From Bacteroidota bacterium (GTDB lineage Bacteria; Bacteroidota; Bacteroidia; Chitinophagales; Chitinophagaceae): DNA of 26,924 nt. The DNA lies in NCBI GenBank assembly GCA_023409975.1, contig JAEYQO010000073.1, positions 1 through 26,924 of the forward strand, written 5' to 3'. Under the pieces are notes generated by a model that saw nothing but the letters and a program-made list of their open reading frames with translations, searched no databases and was not told the origin of the DNA. A program made the position numbers and the translations under genes. Positions 6,263 to 13,570 of this stretch are shown here, one piece after another; position 1 is the first letter of the stretch, and every line of letters begins with the position of its first letter.

Positions 6263-7480
6263 ATGGATCAGCACAATAGTGGATTCGAAACGATTTGCGT
6301 CCATGGCGGACATCACCCCGAATCGAATCATGCGCACCTCACCCCCATCTACGCCACCAGTACCTACACATTCGACTCCGCAGCACAGGCAGCTGCAGTT
6401 TTCAAAGGTGAAGAACAGGCCTATGTCTACGGTCGCTTCGGCAGTCCCACCATCACCGAAGTGGAAGAAAAGATCGCAATGCTGGAAGCCTATGGACTGA
6501 AGAATAACAATGGTGATCCCCTCAGACTGAAAGCCCTGCTGCATGCCTCCTGTATGGGGGCCATCACTACCATGCTGCTTGCCAATCTGAGGGCAGGTGA
6601 TGCATTGGTTACGCACCAGTCCTTGTACGGGGGAACCCAGGAGTTATTGGACAAGATACTCCCAGGTCTGCAGATGGAGGTCATCAGCACTGATTTCCAC
6701 GATCTCGATACCCTCGGAAAGTTACTCAGCGAAAACAAAAAGATTCGCCTGATGTACATTGAAACACCTGCAAACCCCACCTTGCAGTGTTTTGATCTCG
6801 AGGCGCTGGCTTCCCTTGGTAAAGCTCATGATCTGACCGTTTGCGCAGATAATACTTTTGCCACTCCATTTCTTCAACAGCCGTTTCGCTATCAGGTCGA
6901 CTATGTGATGCACTCCACAACCAAGTTTCTAAATGGACATGGCTCAGCAGTAGGTGGGGTCCTGATCGGCCGCGACCTGGAGAAAATGAATTCAACTGTC
7001 ACCAAAACGCACCGGCTGCTGGGTGCCAATAGCAACAGCTTCGATGCATTCCTGCTCTCCAACGGTCTGCGGACATTCTCCCTGAGGATGGAGCGCCACT
7101 GTGCAAACGCTCAGCAAGTAGCACAGTACCTGAATGAACATGAAGCAGTTGAAAGGGTGAACTACCTGGGCTTGAAGGACCATCCGGACCATGAGCTTGC
7201 AAAAAGACAAATGAAGCATCCGGGAGCCGTGCTCAGTTTCGAACTTAAAGGGGGATATGAATCAGGTGTGCAGTTCATTAACCGCCTGAAGCTTTGTACC
7301 CACGCGGTTTCCCTGGGAACCTGCGATACACTGGTATCCCACCCGGCCTCAACCACACATGCAGGCGTTCCCCGCGAACACCGGCTTCGTTCAGGAATAT
7401 CAGATGGGCTGATCAGAATAAGTGTGGGTATCGAAACCATTGAAGATATTTTAAAAGATATTGAACAGGCACTTGCCTGA
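6263..7480 (+). CDS. PLP-dependent trans-sulfuration enzyme (cystathionine gamma-synthase / gamma-lyase family)
   Basis: Fold-type I PLP enzyme of the Cys/Met metabolism family, acting on cystathionine, homoserine esters or methionine in the cytoplasm. 405 residues from ATG 6263; the frame is open back to 6155, but the family N-terminus (FETICVHGG) begins right after this ATG and a -7 element lies just upstream. Visible residues: Y56 and R58 (AYVYGRFGSPT, which contact PLP of the neighbouring subunit), D196 (ADNTFATP) under the pyridine nitrogen, and the Schiff-base lysine K221 in HSTTKFLNGH. After Y122 the sequence is GG where methionine gamma-lyases carry GC, which argues against that activity and for a cystathionine- or O-acylhomoserine-using enzyme; the exact reaction stays open. 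The thiolase gene starts 11 bp downstream, suggesting cotranscription. Confidence 0.88.
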   Translation: MDQHNSGFETICVHGGHHPESNHAHLTPIYATSTYTFDSAAQAAAVFKGEEQAYVYGRFGSPTITEVEEKIAMLEAYGLKNNNGDPLRLKALLHASCMGAITTMLLANLRAGDALVTHQSLYGGTQELLDKILPGLQMEVISTDFHDLDTLGKLLSENKKIRLMYIETPANPTLQCFDLEALASLGKAHDLTVCADNTFATPFLQQPFRYQVDYVMHSTTKFLNGHGSAVGGVLIGRDLEKMNSTVTKTHRLLGANSNSFDAFLLSNGLRTFSLRMERHCANAQQVAQYLNEHEAVERVNYLGLKDHPDHELAKRQMKHPGAVLSFELKGGYESGVQFINRLKLCTHAVSLGTCDTLVSHPASTTHAGVPREHRLRSGISDGLIRISVGIETIEDILKDIEQALA

Positions 7481-7491
7481 ATTAAGCAATT

Positions 7492-8688
7492 ATGAAATCA
7501 GTATACATTGTAGACGCCCTTCGTACCCCTATTGGAAAACACGGAGGTAGCCTGGCCACTGTCAGACCCGATGATCTGCTGGCCCTTGTATTAAGGGAAC
7601 TCGTAGCCAGAAATCCGGCTCTGGACGTCAACGCCATAGAAGATGTCATCGCCGGTGCCGCCAATCAGGCGGGAGAAGACAACAGGAACGTCGCGAGGAT
7701 GTCTGCGCTTCTGGCCGGCCTTCCTGTTACCGTAGGAGGAAACACAGTGAACAGGCTTTGCGCCTCGGGCCTGCAGGCGATCATGGACGCCAGCCGCGCC
7801 ATCATGTGCGGCGATGGCGAGGTTTACATCGCTGGTGGTGTCGAAAGCATGACCCGCGCGCCTTTCGTCATGGCGAAAGCTGAGTCGCCTTATCAGCGCA
7901 AGGTGGAAATATTCGACACCAGTATTGGCTGGCGTTTTGTCAACAACAACCTCAGCAGCCTGCATTATCCGTATTCCATGGGTGAAACAGCAGAGAATGT
8001 TGCGGAACGCTGGGGCATCAGCAGGGAGGAGCAGGACCAGTTTGCTTTTCAGAGTCAGAAAAAGTACTTCGCAGCACGGGCTTCCGGAAAGTTTGATGAA
8101 GAAATCCTTCCGGTGAACGTGGACCTCGGAAAAGGAAAGTCCCTGCTTTTCGATACAGATGAACACCCACGTGAATCCACTCTGGAAAAGCTGGCCAGCC
8201 TGAAGCCCGCCTTCAAGAAAGATGGAACGGTGACTGCCGGTAACGCCAGTGGAGTGAACGATGGTGCAGCAGCACTACTTCTGGTTTCCGAGGAGGCGCT
8301 CACACAATTTGGCCTGAAGCCGATGGCAAAGATTCGCTCCATGGCCATAGCAGGCGTAGATCCTGCTATCATGGGCGTTGGTCCGGTCCCGGCTTCTCAG
8401 AAGGCCCTGAAACGGGCAGGTCTCGAAGTGAAGGATCTCGACCTGGTTGAACTGAATGAGGCCTTTGCCTCCCAAAGCATTGCCTGTATGCGTGATCTGG
8501 GATTGAATCCTGAGATTGTGAACGTTAATGGCGGCGCTATCGCTCTGGGTCATCCCCTGGGCTGCAGTGGGGCCCGTATCTCGACAACACTTCTCTACGA
8601 ACTCCGTCGTCGGGGAGGCAGGTACGGTTTAGCCACCATGTGCATAGGTGTAGGACAAGGTGCAGCAATGGTCTATGAAATGGTGTGA
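7492..8688 (+). CDS. Thiolase (acetyl-CoA acyltransferase), similar to 3-oxoadipyl-CoA thiolases
   Basis: 398 residues, the usual length for degradative thiolases. It cleaves a 3-oxoacyl-CoA with CoA to acetyl-CoA plus a shortened acyl-CoA. The acyl-accepting cysteine is C90 (NRLCASGLQ), with H354 in GGAIALGHPLGCSG and C384 in TMCIGVGQG completing the active site. The GEDNRNVARM stretch (61-70) followed by LLAGLP resembles PcaF/PaaJ, the 3-oxoadipyl-CoA thiolases of aromatic degradation, but no other aromatic pathway gene is nearby, so a general fatty acyl or acetoacetyl-CoA substrate is equally possible. It follows the PLP enzyme by 11 bp and ends at a bidirectional terminator shared with the convergent phosphatase gene. 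Confidence 0.9.
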   Translation: MKSVYIVDALRTPIGKHGGSLATVRPDDLLALVLRELVARNPALDVNAIEDVIAGAANQAGEDNRNVARMSALLAGLPVTVGGNTVNRLCASGLQAIMDASRAIMCGDGEVYIAGGVESMTRAPFVMAKAESPYQRKVEIFDTSIGWRFVNNNLSSLHYPYSMGETAENVAERWGISREEQDQFAFQSQKKYFAARASGKFDEEILPVNVDLGKGKSLLFDTDEHPRESTLEKLASLKPAFKKDGTVTAGNASGVNDGAAALLLVSEEALTQFGLKPMAKIRSMAIAGVDPAIMGVGPVPASQKALKRAGLEVKDLDLVELNEAFASQSIACMRDLGLNPEIVNVNGGAIALGHPLGCSGARISTTLLYELRRRGGRYGLATMCIGVGQGAAMVYEMV

Positions 8689-8710
8689 TCCAATCACCGA
8701 TTCAATAAAT

Positions 8711-8733
8711 AAAGCCGGCAAAACACCGGCTTT
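8711..8733. terminator. Bidirectional terminator between thiolase and CpsB-like gene
   Basis: AAAGCCGG (8711-8718) and CCGGCTTT (8726-8733) form a perfect 8-bp stem with a 7-base loop. T-rich sequence follows on both strands (TTTAATTTT on plus, TTTATTTATT on minus), so it can serve both convergent genes. Confidence 0.82.
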
Positions 8734-8760
8734 AATTTTGAACTTATATTATTCCAGTAC

Positions 8761-9543
8761 TTAAACACCGATCTTACTATTCAGGAAAGGATACCTTTGC
8801 AGGGTAGGGAATATCCTCGACTGCCGCAACTTTTCCATGGCCTCTGCATGACGTAAATGGTGCATATCGGAACCGCAGTAATCGTACAATCCTTCTTTCA
8901 ATAATCGCTCTGCGATTTCTTTAACCGGACGTCCGTAATATCCTGTCAAAGCAATCATATTCAGTTGCAGCAAACAGCCGCGTTCCTTCAGCATCCTGTA
9001 CATCTGTGGCTTGCTATGGAAGAAGTTATAACGCTCCGGGTGAGCGATCACAGGTTTGTAACCCTTGGTCTGTATGGTAAAGAGGGTCTCCGGCAGACGC
9101 ACCGGCTCAAAGACAAAAGAAAATTCAATGAGAAGCTCGTTCTTGTTGAATGTCAGCAGATCACCCATTTCCAGCATCTCCATAAAACGGTCGTCGACAT
9201 AGTACTCAGCCGCTGCATTTAAAGGCATCTGAATGCCCCTGTTTGACAGCTCTGTCTGTACTTCCTTCAAACCCTTATGAATGGTGACAAAATTGTTGGG
9301 ATAGATATCAGATTTGATATGCGGTGTCGTAACCAGGGAACGATACCCCATTCGCTGAAATTCCAGGATCAACGTTATGCTATCTTCAACCGTCGGTGCA
9401 CCGTCGTCCACTCCCGGGATTAGATGGGAATGCATGTCAGTTGCTAAAAAAGAGAAATCCTCTACAAGAGATGGATCATGAGAACGATGGTGCTTATCCT
9501 TCTTCTCACGGGAGGATCCGAACAACTTAGAAAACATAGACAT
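8761..9543 (-). CDS. CpsB/YwqE-type PHP-domain tyrosine-protein phosphatase
   Basis: 260 residues, a manganese-dependent PHP-family phosphatase of the kind that dephosphorylates bacterial tyrosine kinases controlling capsule and exopolysaccharide export. Metal ligands are visible in order: D36-M-H38-S-H40 with GVDDG (44-48), H75 in TTPH, E113 (AAEYY), H168 in AHPER, and D226/H228 in GSDMHH. The first 25 residues are basic and poorly conserved. ATG 9543 and ATG 9537 (M3, MFSKLFG) are both possible starts. No capsule kinase is adjacent; the Wzi-type genes lie 11 kb away in this window. It is convergent with the thiolase. Confidence 0.9.
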   Translation of the reverse strand: MSMFSKLFGSSREKKDKHHRSHDPSLVEDFSFLATDMHSHLIPGVDDGAPTVEDSITLILEFQRMGYRSLVTTPHIKSDIYPNNFVTIHKGLKEVQTELSNRGIQMPLNAAAEYYVDDRFMEMLEMGDLLTFNKNELLIEFSFVFEPVRLPETLFTIQTKGYKPVIAHPERYNFFHSKPQMYRMLKERGCLLQLNMIALTGYYGRPVKEIAERLLKEGLYDYCGSDMHHLRHAEAMEKLRQSRIFPTLQRYPFLNSKIGV

Positions 9544-9717
9544 CGGTGGGACCTGGCTTTTGATTCAAAATAAACGGGGCGGAATGTGAAAGTAGACAGA
9601 AAATCCTAACTATGAAAACATTAAAATTATTCTTAACGAGCCATTAATATATGTTAAATTAGTTAAGTTAGTATACAGCGTCGTCGTTTTCCTGAAGCTG
9701 CCACCCCCGGAACATCT

Positions 9718-9725
9718 TAACTTTG
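9718..9725 (+). promoter_or_regulatory. -7 element and GGAGG before the truncated hemoglobin gene
   Basis: TAACTTTG is a perfect TAnnTTTG match ending four bases before ATG 9730. GGAGG (9725-9729) touches that ATG directly, too close to act as its ribosome site, but lies 12 bases before a second in-frame ATG at 9742. No -33 TTTG at the right distance is seen. Confidence 0.45.
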
Positions 9726-9729
9726 GAGG

Positions 9730-10122
9730 ATGAAAAATGATATGAAGGGAAGGGAGGATATCGAATTGCTGGTCAACAGTTTCTACTTGAAAGTTCGTAA
9801 TGATGAGGTGATCGGATACCTCTTCAACGAGGTAGCGAGGGTAAACTGGGATCACCACCTTCCGATTATGTATGATTTCTGGCAGAAGATTCTGTTCAAT
9901 GAGGAGGGCTACAAGGGGAATCCAATGCCGAAGCACCTCGCGTTGCACCAGCAATCACCGCTGAACCCTGCACATTTCGAACGTTGGGTAAACTTATTCG
10001 TATCCACAATAGACGAACTTTTCGAAGGGGATTACGCAGAACTTGCAAAACAAAGAGCCAGAAGTATCGCGACAGTGATGCAGATCAGGGTTTTACACCA
10101 GGGCATCGGCCTGAATCATTGA
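9730..10122 (+). CDS. Group 3 truncated hemoglobin
   Basis: 130 residues forming the short 2-over-2 globin fold that binds heme and small gases (O2, NO) in the cytoplasm. Family signs in order: REDIELLVNSFYLKV in helix A/B, YLFNEVA, DFWQKILFNEEGYKGNP in the CD-E region with W in helix E, LHQQSPLNPAHFERW carrying the proximal His in the HF pair, then DELFEGDYAELAKQRARSIATVM. Group 3 proteins lack the glycine motifs of groups 1 and 2, as here. ATG 9730 gives the full length; ATG 9742 (MKGREDIEL) is an alternative that would suit the transcription start implied by the -7 box. Its TGA directly abuts the stop of the convergent gene. Confidence 0.9.
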   Translation: MKNDMKGREDIELLVNSFYLKVRNDEVIGYLFNEVARVNWDHHLPIMYDFWQKILFNEEGYKGNPMPKHLALHQQSPLNPAHFERWVNLFVSTIDELFEGDYAELAKQRARSIATVMQIRVLHQGIGLNH

Positions 10123-10686
10123 TCAGTCTTCCATGGAATCGGCATCCCCACCGCTACCAAAGCTGTGACTGCCATCCTCGCCCTCATTGCTGAACCCTTC
10201 CTCCATCTCTTCCGCTCCAAGGTCATACTGCTCCTCGATTTCCATCAGACGATCCTGGGCCACTCCCTTAACTCCGTATTGAGCAGGCGCAATACCCTCC
10301 TTTCTGAGCACATGCGGATAGGTTCTGCGGGGATCCTCGTCACCGGAAACACCGATAAGTTCCACCAGGAAGCTCCATTGCTTGAGCGGATCATAGATAT
10401 AGACAAATTTTTGGTCAGGTTTTGCAACAAGCGCTGAAACCGGAGTTTTGGTCATTGAAAGCGCAGGAGCATCTTTCTTGTTCACCATCACCTCTGAGTT
10501 GATTTCCCGGCCCTTTTGCCAGCGGTCATTACTTTCGTAAAACGACGCCGGATGCTTAGAGTCGAATTCGTAAGCTTTAAGAATACCATGGTGGAAGTCC
10601 AGAAAACTCTGGCCCGATTTTATCTCGATATCTCTATAGATCTGATCGTCGTCTTCCCAATAAACGCGAAACCTGAGTAAAGCCAT
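10123..10686 (-). CDS. Plasmid pRiA4b ORF-3 family protein (IS1096 TnpR-like fold)
   Basis: 187 residues. The N-terminal part (LLRFRVYWEDDDQIYRDIEIKSGQSFLDFHHGILKAYEFD, about residues 3-42) shows the pRiA4b ORF-3 pattern: a beta-strand, an R-D-I-E core and the DFHHGI helix. The middle (about 92-115) has the second half, FVYIYDPLKQWSFLVEL, where relatives have Y-D-F-G-D-x-W. The C-terminal 45 residues are strongly acidic and low complexity (EEMEEGFSNEGEDGSHSFGSGGDADSMED in part). The family is widespread, its role is unknown, and the mobile-element name reflects history only: no transposase or terminal repeats are present here. Converges with the hemoglobin gene with no intergenic base. Confidence 0.82.
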   Translation of the reverse strand: MALLRFRVYWEDDDQIYRDIEIKSGQSFLDFHHGILKAYEFDSKHPASFYESNDRWQKGREINSEVMVNKKDAPALSMTKTPVSALVAKPDQKFVYIYDPLKQWSFLVELIGVSGDEDPRRTYPHVLRKEGIAPAQYGVKGVAQDRLMEIEEQYDLGAEEMEEGFSNEGEDGSHSFGSGGDADSMED

Positions 10687-10831
10687 AATTGAGGGTTGCA
10701 GGGGTAAAAATAGAAATAAAATCCGTGTTCCCTGACGAATCCGTGTCTCCGCATAGACCTGCTGACTGCTGCTGACAACCGGAATCCCGTAATTTTAAAC
10801 AAGTTATTTTTATTTTTCAATAAGATTCAGT

Positions 10832-10839
10832 TACCTTTG
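10832..10839 (+). promoter_or_regulatory. -7 element of the rpmI-rplT promoter
   Basis: TACCTTTG matches TAnnTTTG. A T-rich stretch (10807-10817) lies at the -33 distance but lacks a clean TTTG. The leader before ATG 10859 would be about 15 bases. It indicates that rpmI-rplT has its own promoter here rather than being read from infC. Confidence 0.55.
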
Positions 10840-10858
10840 CCATCCCAAAATTGAGACC

Positions 10859-11056
10859 ATGCCAAAGGTGAAGACGCACTCCCGTGCAAAAAAGACTTTC
10901 AAGATCACAGGTACGGGTAAGATCCGCAGGTATAAAGCTTTTAAGAGCCACCTGTTGACTAAGAAATCTACCAAACGCAAACGCCATCTGCGCCAGGCGG
11001 CTTTCGTTCATCCTTCGAACGAAAACCTCGTTAAGCGCATGCTTTGCATGAGATAG
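10859..11056 (+). CDS. rpmI: 50S ribosomal protein L35
   Basis: 65 residues, normal length. Starts MPKVKTHSRAKKTFK, followed by TGTGKIRR and SHLLTKKSTKRKRHLRQ, all family hallmarks; very basic. L35 is a small 50S protein bound to 23S rRNA. The usual partner rplT follows 97 bp downstream, but infC, commonly upstream, is absent; a divergent gene precedes it instead. Confidence 0.97.
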   Translation: MPKVKTHSRAKKTFKITGTGKIRRYKAFKSHLLTKKSTKRKRHLRQAAFVHPSNENLVKRMLCMR

Positions 11057-11153
11057 TATCAAGTTCCCTGGCCCGGATAGGAACCAGGTCCCGAAGAAAT
11101 TTGAAACAATAATCTAAAAAATGCAGGTCTGACCTGCGACTAAAGTATCAAGT
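11055..11153 (+). promoter_or_regulatory. Structured spacer between rpmI and rplT, possible L20 control region
   Basis: The 10-base sequence AGTATCAAGT occurs at 11055-11064 and again at 11144-11153, touching the rpmI stop and the rplT ATG. Inside lie competing stems: GTTCC (11063-11067) with GGAAC (11080-11084), CCTGG (11067-11071) with CCAGG (11084-11088), and a compact hairpin GCAGGT (11123-11128) with ACCTGC (11132-11137). L20 represses its own operon in other bacteria by binding leader RNA; that this spacer does so is inference. Confidence 0.35.
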
Positions 11154-11498
11154 ATGCCACGTTCCGTTAATGCGGTTGCATCTCGCGCGAGAAGAAAGAA
11201 AATCCTGAAGCAAGCTAAAGGCTTCTATGGCAAACGTAAAAATGTTTACACAGTTGCCAAAAACGTGTTGGAAAAAGGTCTCGGCTACAAATATGTAGGC
11301 CGTAAGATCAAGAAGCGTGATTACCGCGCTCTGTGGATTGTTCGTATCAATGCTGCCTGCCGCGAAGAAGGCATCAGCTATTCGAAATTCATGGGCCAGC
11401 TTTCCGCTAAAGGAATCGACCTTAACCGTAAGGTTCTTGCTGACCTCGCGATGAACGAGCCTGCCTCATTCAAAGCCCTCGTTGCTCAGGTAAAGTAA
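11154..11498 (+). CDS. rplT: 50S ribosomal protein L20
   Basis: 114 residues, normal length. MPRSVNAVASRARRKKILKQAKGFYG, RALWIVRINAACR and YSKFMGQL are classic L20 stretches; the N-terminal half is a long basic helix that threads through 23S rRNA. L20 is needed for early 50S assembly and is an autogenous repressor in several bacteria. It is the second gene after rpmI and ends at a strong terminator. Confidence 0.98.
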   Translation: MPRSVNAVASRARRKKILKQAKGFYGKRKNVYTVAKNVLEKGLGYKYVGRKIKKRDYRALWIVRINAACREEGISYSKFMGQLSAKGIDLNRKVLADLAMNEPASFKALVAQVK

Positions 11499-11520
11499 TT
11501 TCCCCCAACAATATCAAAAG

Positions 11521-11548
11521 AGCTGTCCTTAACCGGACGGCTTTTTTT
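11521..11548 (+). terminator. Rho-independent terminator of rpmI-rplT
   Basis: AGCTGTCC (11521-11528) and GGACGGCT (11535-11542) form an 8-bp stem with one wobble pair and a 6-base loop, followed by a run of Ts from 11542. Confidence 0.85.
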
Positions 11549-11570
11549 GTGCCCTCAGACTACCGGGACA

Positions 11571-11599
11571 AAAAAAGAGGAGCCCGCACGACTCCTCTT
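11571..11599 (-). terminator. Rho-independent terminator of fabH
   Basis: Read on the minus strand, AAGAGGAG and CTCCTCTT (plus positions 11592-11599 and 11575-11582) form a perfect 8-bp stem with a 9-base loop, followed by Ts (the A-run ending at 11576 on the plus strand). Together with the rplT terminator it separates two convergent units. Confidence 0.82.
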
Positions 11600-11623
11600 C
11601 AAATTAATTACAATCTTGTATTT

Positions 11624-12634
11624 CTAACGGCCTCTTGAAGCGCCGTCATAGGCCCACTTCAGATAGGTTGCGCCCCAGGTAAAGCCTCCACCAAAGGCAG
11701 CAAGAACAATATTGTCTCCCTTTTTCAGTCGGCTCTCCCACTCCCACAGACAAAGCGGCAGCGTACCATTAGTGGTATTCCCATAGCGTTCTATATTGAT
11801 CATCACTTTATCCTCAGACAAGCCCATCCGCTCAGCAGTGGCCGAAATAATCCTTTTGTTCGCCTGATGTGGAACCAGCCAGGCAACGTCATCGCCCGTG
11901 AGCTGATTGCGCTCCAGGATCTCTGCAGCTACATCGGCCATATTCTTAACCGCAAACTTGAATACGGTCTGCCCTTCCTGATAAACGTAGTGCTCTTTAT
12001 TCATCACGGTTTCTACAGATGCCGGTTTCACAGACCCGCCGGCTTTCTGGTGCAAATGCACTCTGCCGCTACCATCTGTTCTGAGGATCGAGTCAATAAT
12101 TCCATTTCCTTCATCATTAGGCTCCAGCAACACGCAGCCTCCACCATCTCCAAAGATGATACAGGTTGCACGGTCTTCATAATCCATGATGGAACTCATC
12201 TTATCAACCCCGACGACGATGACTTTCCTGTATTTCCCGGTCTCAATGAATTGTGCCCCGGTAGTCAATGCAAATAAGAATCCGCTACAGGCAGCGTTCA
12301 CATCATAACCAAACGCGTTCTTAAGACCGGCTTTGTCACAAATGATATTGGAAGTTGCAGGAAAGGCAAAATCAGGTGTGGTTGTGGCGCAGATCAACAG
12401 ATCAATTTCCTCCGGACCTATACCACGATTGGCCAGAAGTACTTTTACTGCCTCTACAGCTATGTCGGACGAACCCTTGCCTTCTCCCTTCAGAATACGC
12501 CGTTCCTTGATGCCGGTCCTGGTTGTGATCCATTCGTCTGTAGTATCTACCATCGTCTCAAGCTCCGCATTCGTCAGGATATAATCAGGGACATATCCTC
12601 CTACTGCTGTAATAGCAGCATGTATTTTCTGCAT
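11624..12634 (-). CDS. fabH: 3-oxoacyl-ACP synthase III (beta-ketoacyl-ACP synthase III)
   Basis: 336 residues, a typical length for Bacteroidota FabH. It starts fatty acid elongation by condensing an acyl-CoA with malonyl-ACP. The catalytic triad is visible: C116 in NAACSGF, H256 in VPHQANKRI and N286 in ERYGNTTNGT. DTTDEWITTRTGIKERR (30-46) is the usual N-terminal signature and FGDGGGCVLL the usual core. It lies 148 bp downstream of fabG on the same strand, with a heptamer repeat array in between and its own promoter-like element, so it may be expressed separately. plsX/rpmF, often next to fabH, are not present. It ends at a terminator facing that of rplT. Confidence 0.96.
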   Translation of the reverse strand: MQKIHAAITAVGGYVPDYILTNAELETMVDTTDEWITTRTGIKERRILKGEGKGSSDIAVEAVKVLLANRGIGPEEIDLLICATTTPDFAFPATSNIICDKAGLKNAFGYDVNAACSGFLFALTTGAQFIETGKYRKVIVVGVDKMSSIMDYEDRATCIIFGDGGGCVLLEPNDEGNGIIDSILRTDGSGRVHLHQKAGGSVKPASVETVMNKEHYVYQEGQTVFKFAVKNMADVAAEILERNQLTGDDVAWLVPHQANKRIISATAERMGLSEDKVMINIERYGNTTNGTLPLCLWEWESRLKKGDNIVLAAFGGGFTWGATYLKWAYDGASRGR

Positions 12635-12653
12635 TTATTGATTTTTAAACGAG

Positions 12654-12661
12654 CAAAATTA
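12654..12661 (-). promoter_or_regulatory. -7 element upstream of fabH
   Basis: On the minus strand the bases read TAATTTTG, a perfect TAnnTTTG match, about 19 bases before the fabH ATG. No TTTG was found at the -33 distance. It suggests fabH can be transcribed independently of fabG. Confidence 0.4.
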
Positions 12662-12722
12662 AAATAATTGCACATTGCCAGCATACCACACCAATCAGAA
12701 AGCTTTATTAATATTTTTCCTT

Positions 12723-12782
12723 TCTAACGTCTGACGTCTAATGTCTAACATCTAATGTCTAACGTCTAACTACTAACGACTA
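12723..12782. repeat. Tandem 7-bp repeat array between fabG and fabH
   Basis: Seven successive heptamers of the form TCTAAYG with small changes (TCTAACG, TCTGACG, TCTAATG, TCTAACA, TCTAATG, TCTAACG, TCTAACT) are followed by ACTAACG and ACTA, ending directly at the fabG stop codon (12783-12785). The array lies outside both genes. Heptamer spacers of this kind are seen elsewhere in the window edge (26848-26865). Slipped-strand expansion is the likely origin. Confidence 0.85.
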
Positions 12783-13529
12783 TCAAACATTCATCCCCCC
12801 GCACACGCTCAAGACCTGCCCACTGATATACGTGCTCATATCCGAGGCCAGGAACAAGGCTGCATCAGCGATCTCTTCCGGTTTACCAAAGCGTTGCAAA
12901 GGAATCTTTTCAAACCACTTCTCGGCACCGCCATCTTTCAGGTAATGAGTCATATCGGTCTCTACAAAACCAGGAGCAATCGCATTACAGCGGATATTCC
13001 GGCTTCCGAGTTCCAATGCAATAGACTTGGTAAACCCTATAATTCCCGCTTTCGAGGCCGCATAGCTGCTCTGCCCTGCATTACCTCTCATGCCTACAAC
13101 AGAACTGAGATTGATGATACTACCGGTCCGGGCCTTCATCATCGGCCGGATCACCTGCCGGGTCAGGTTATATACTGATTTTAGGTTTGCCTGCATCACC
13201 TCATCCCATTGTTCCTCAGTCAATCTCATCAAAAGGTTGTCCTTGGAAATACCGGCATTGTTTACACAGATATCAATGTTCCCGAATTCCTTCATGACAT
13301 CAGCCGCCAGTTGCTCAGCCGCCCCATAATCCGCTGCATCACTCTTGTAAGATTTGGCATTGACGCCCAGCCCTTTCAGCTTGTCTTCAAGCACCCTGGC
13401 TTTCTCCTCAGAAGAACGGTATGTAAAGGCCACATGTGCCCCCTGTTCTGCAAATTTCAGGGCAATGGCTTCTCCGATGCCGCGACTGGCACCTGTGACA
13501 ATCGCCACTTTATTTTCTAAAAGTTTCAT
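12783..13529 (-). CDS. fabG: 3-oxoacyl-ACP reductase
   Basis: 248 residues, normal for this short-chain dehydrogenase, which reduces 3-oxoacyl-ACP with NADPH. TGASRGIG (12-19) binds the cofactor; NNAG (90-93) is the core motif; the catalytic tetrad is N115, S143, Y156 and K160 in the spacing of E. coli FabG. NLSSVVGMRGN and YAASKAGIIGFTK are typical for FabG rather than other SDR enzymes. It lies 41 bp downstream of the ACMSD gene and 148 bp upstream of fabH on the minus strand. Confidence 0.95.
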   Translation of the reverse strand: MKLLENKVAIVTGASRGIGEAIALKFAEQGAHVAFTYRSSEEKARVLEDKLKGLGVNAKSYKSDAADYGAAEQLAADVMKEFGNIDICVNNAGISKDNLLMRLTEEQWDEVMQANLKSVYNLTRQVIRPMMKARTGSIINLSSVVGMRGNAGQSSYAASKAGIIGFTKSIALELGSRNIRCNAIAPGFVETDMTHYLKDGGAEKWFEKIPLQRFGKPEEIADAALFLASDMSTYISGQVLSVCGGMNV

Positions 13530-13570
13530 CAGTATCCGATTTGGCCGCTAAAATAGTGATACTTGACCAC

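Noticed and set aside
10123..10686. A mobile element suggested by the IS1096/pRiA4b family name
   Set aside because: No transposase, terminal inverted repeats or target duplications were seen; the family name is historical.
12723..12782. A CRISPR-like array
   Set aside because: The unit is 7 bp with no unique spacers; it is a simple tandem repeat.
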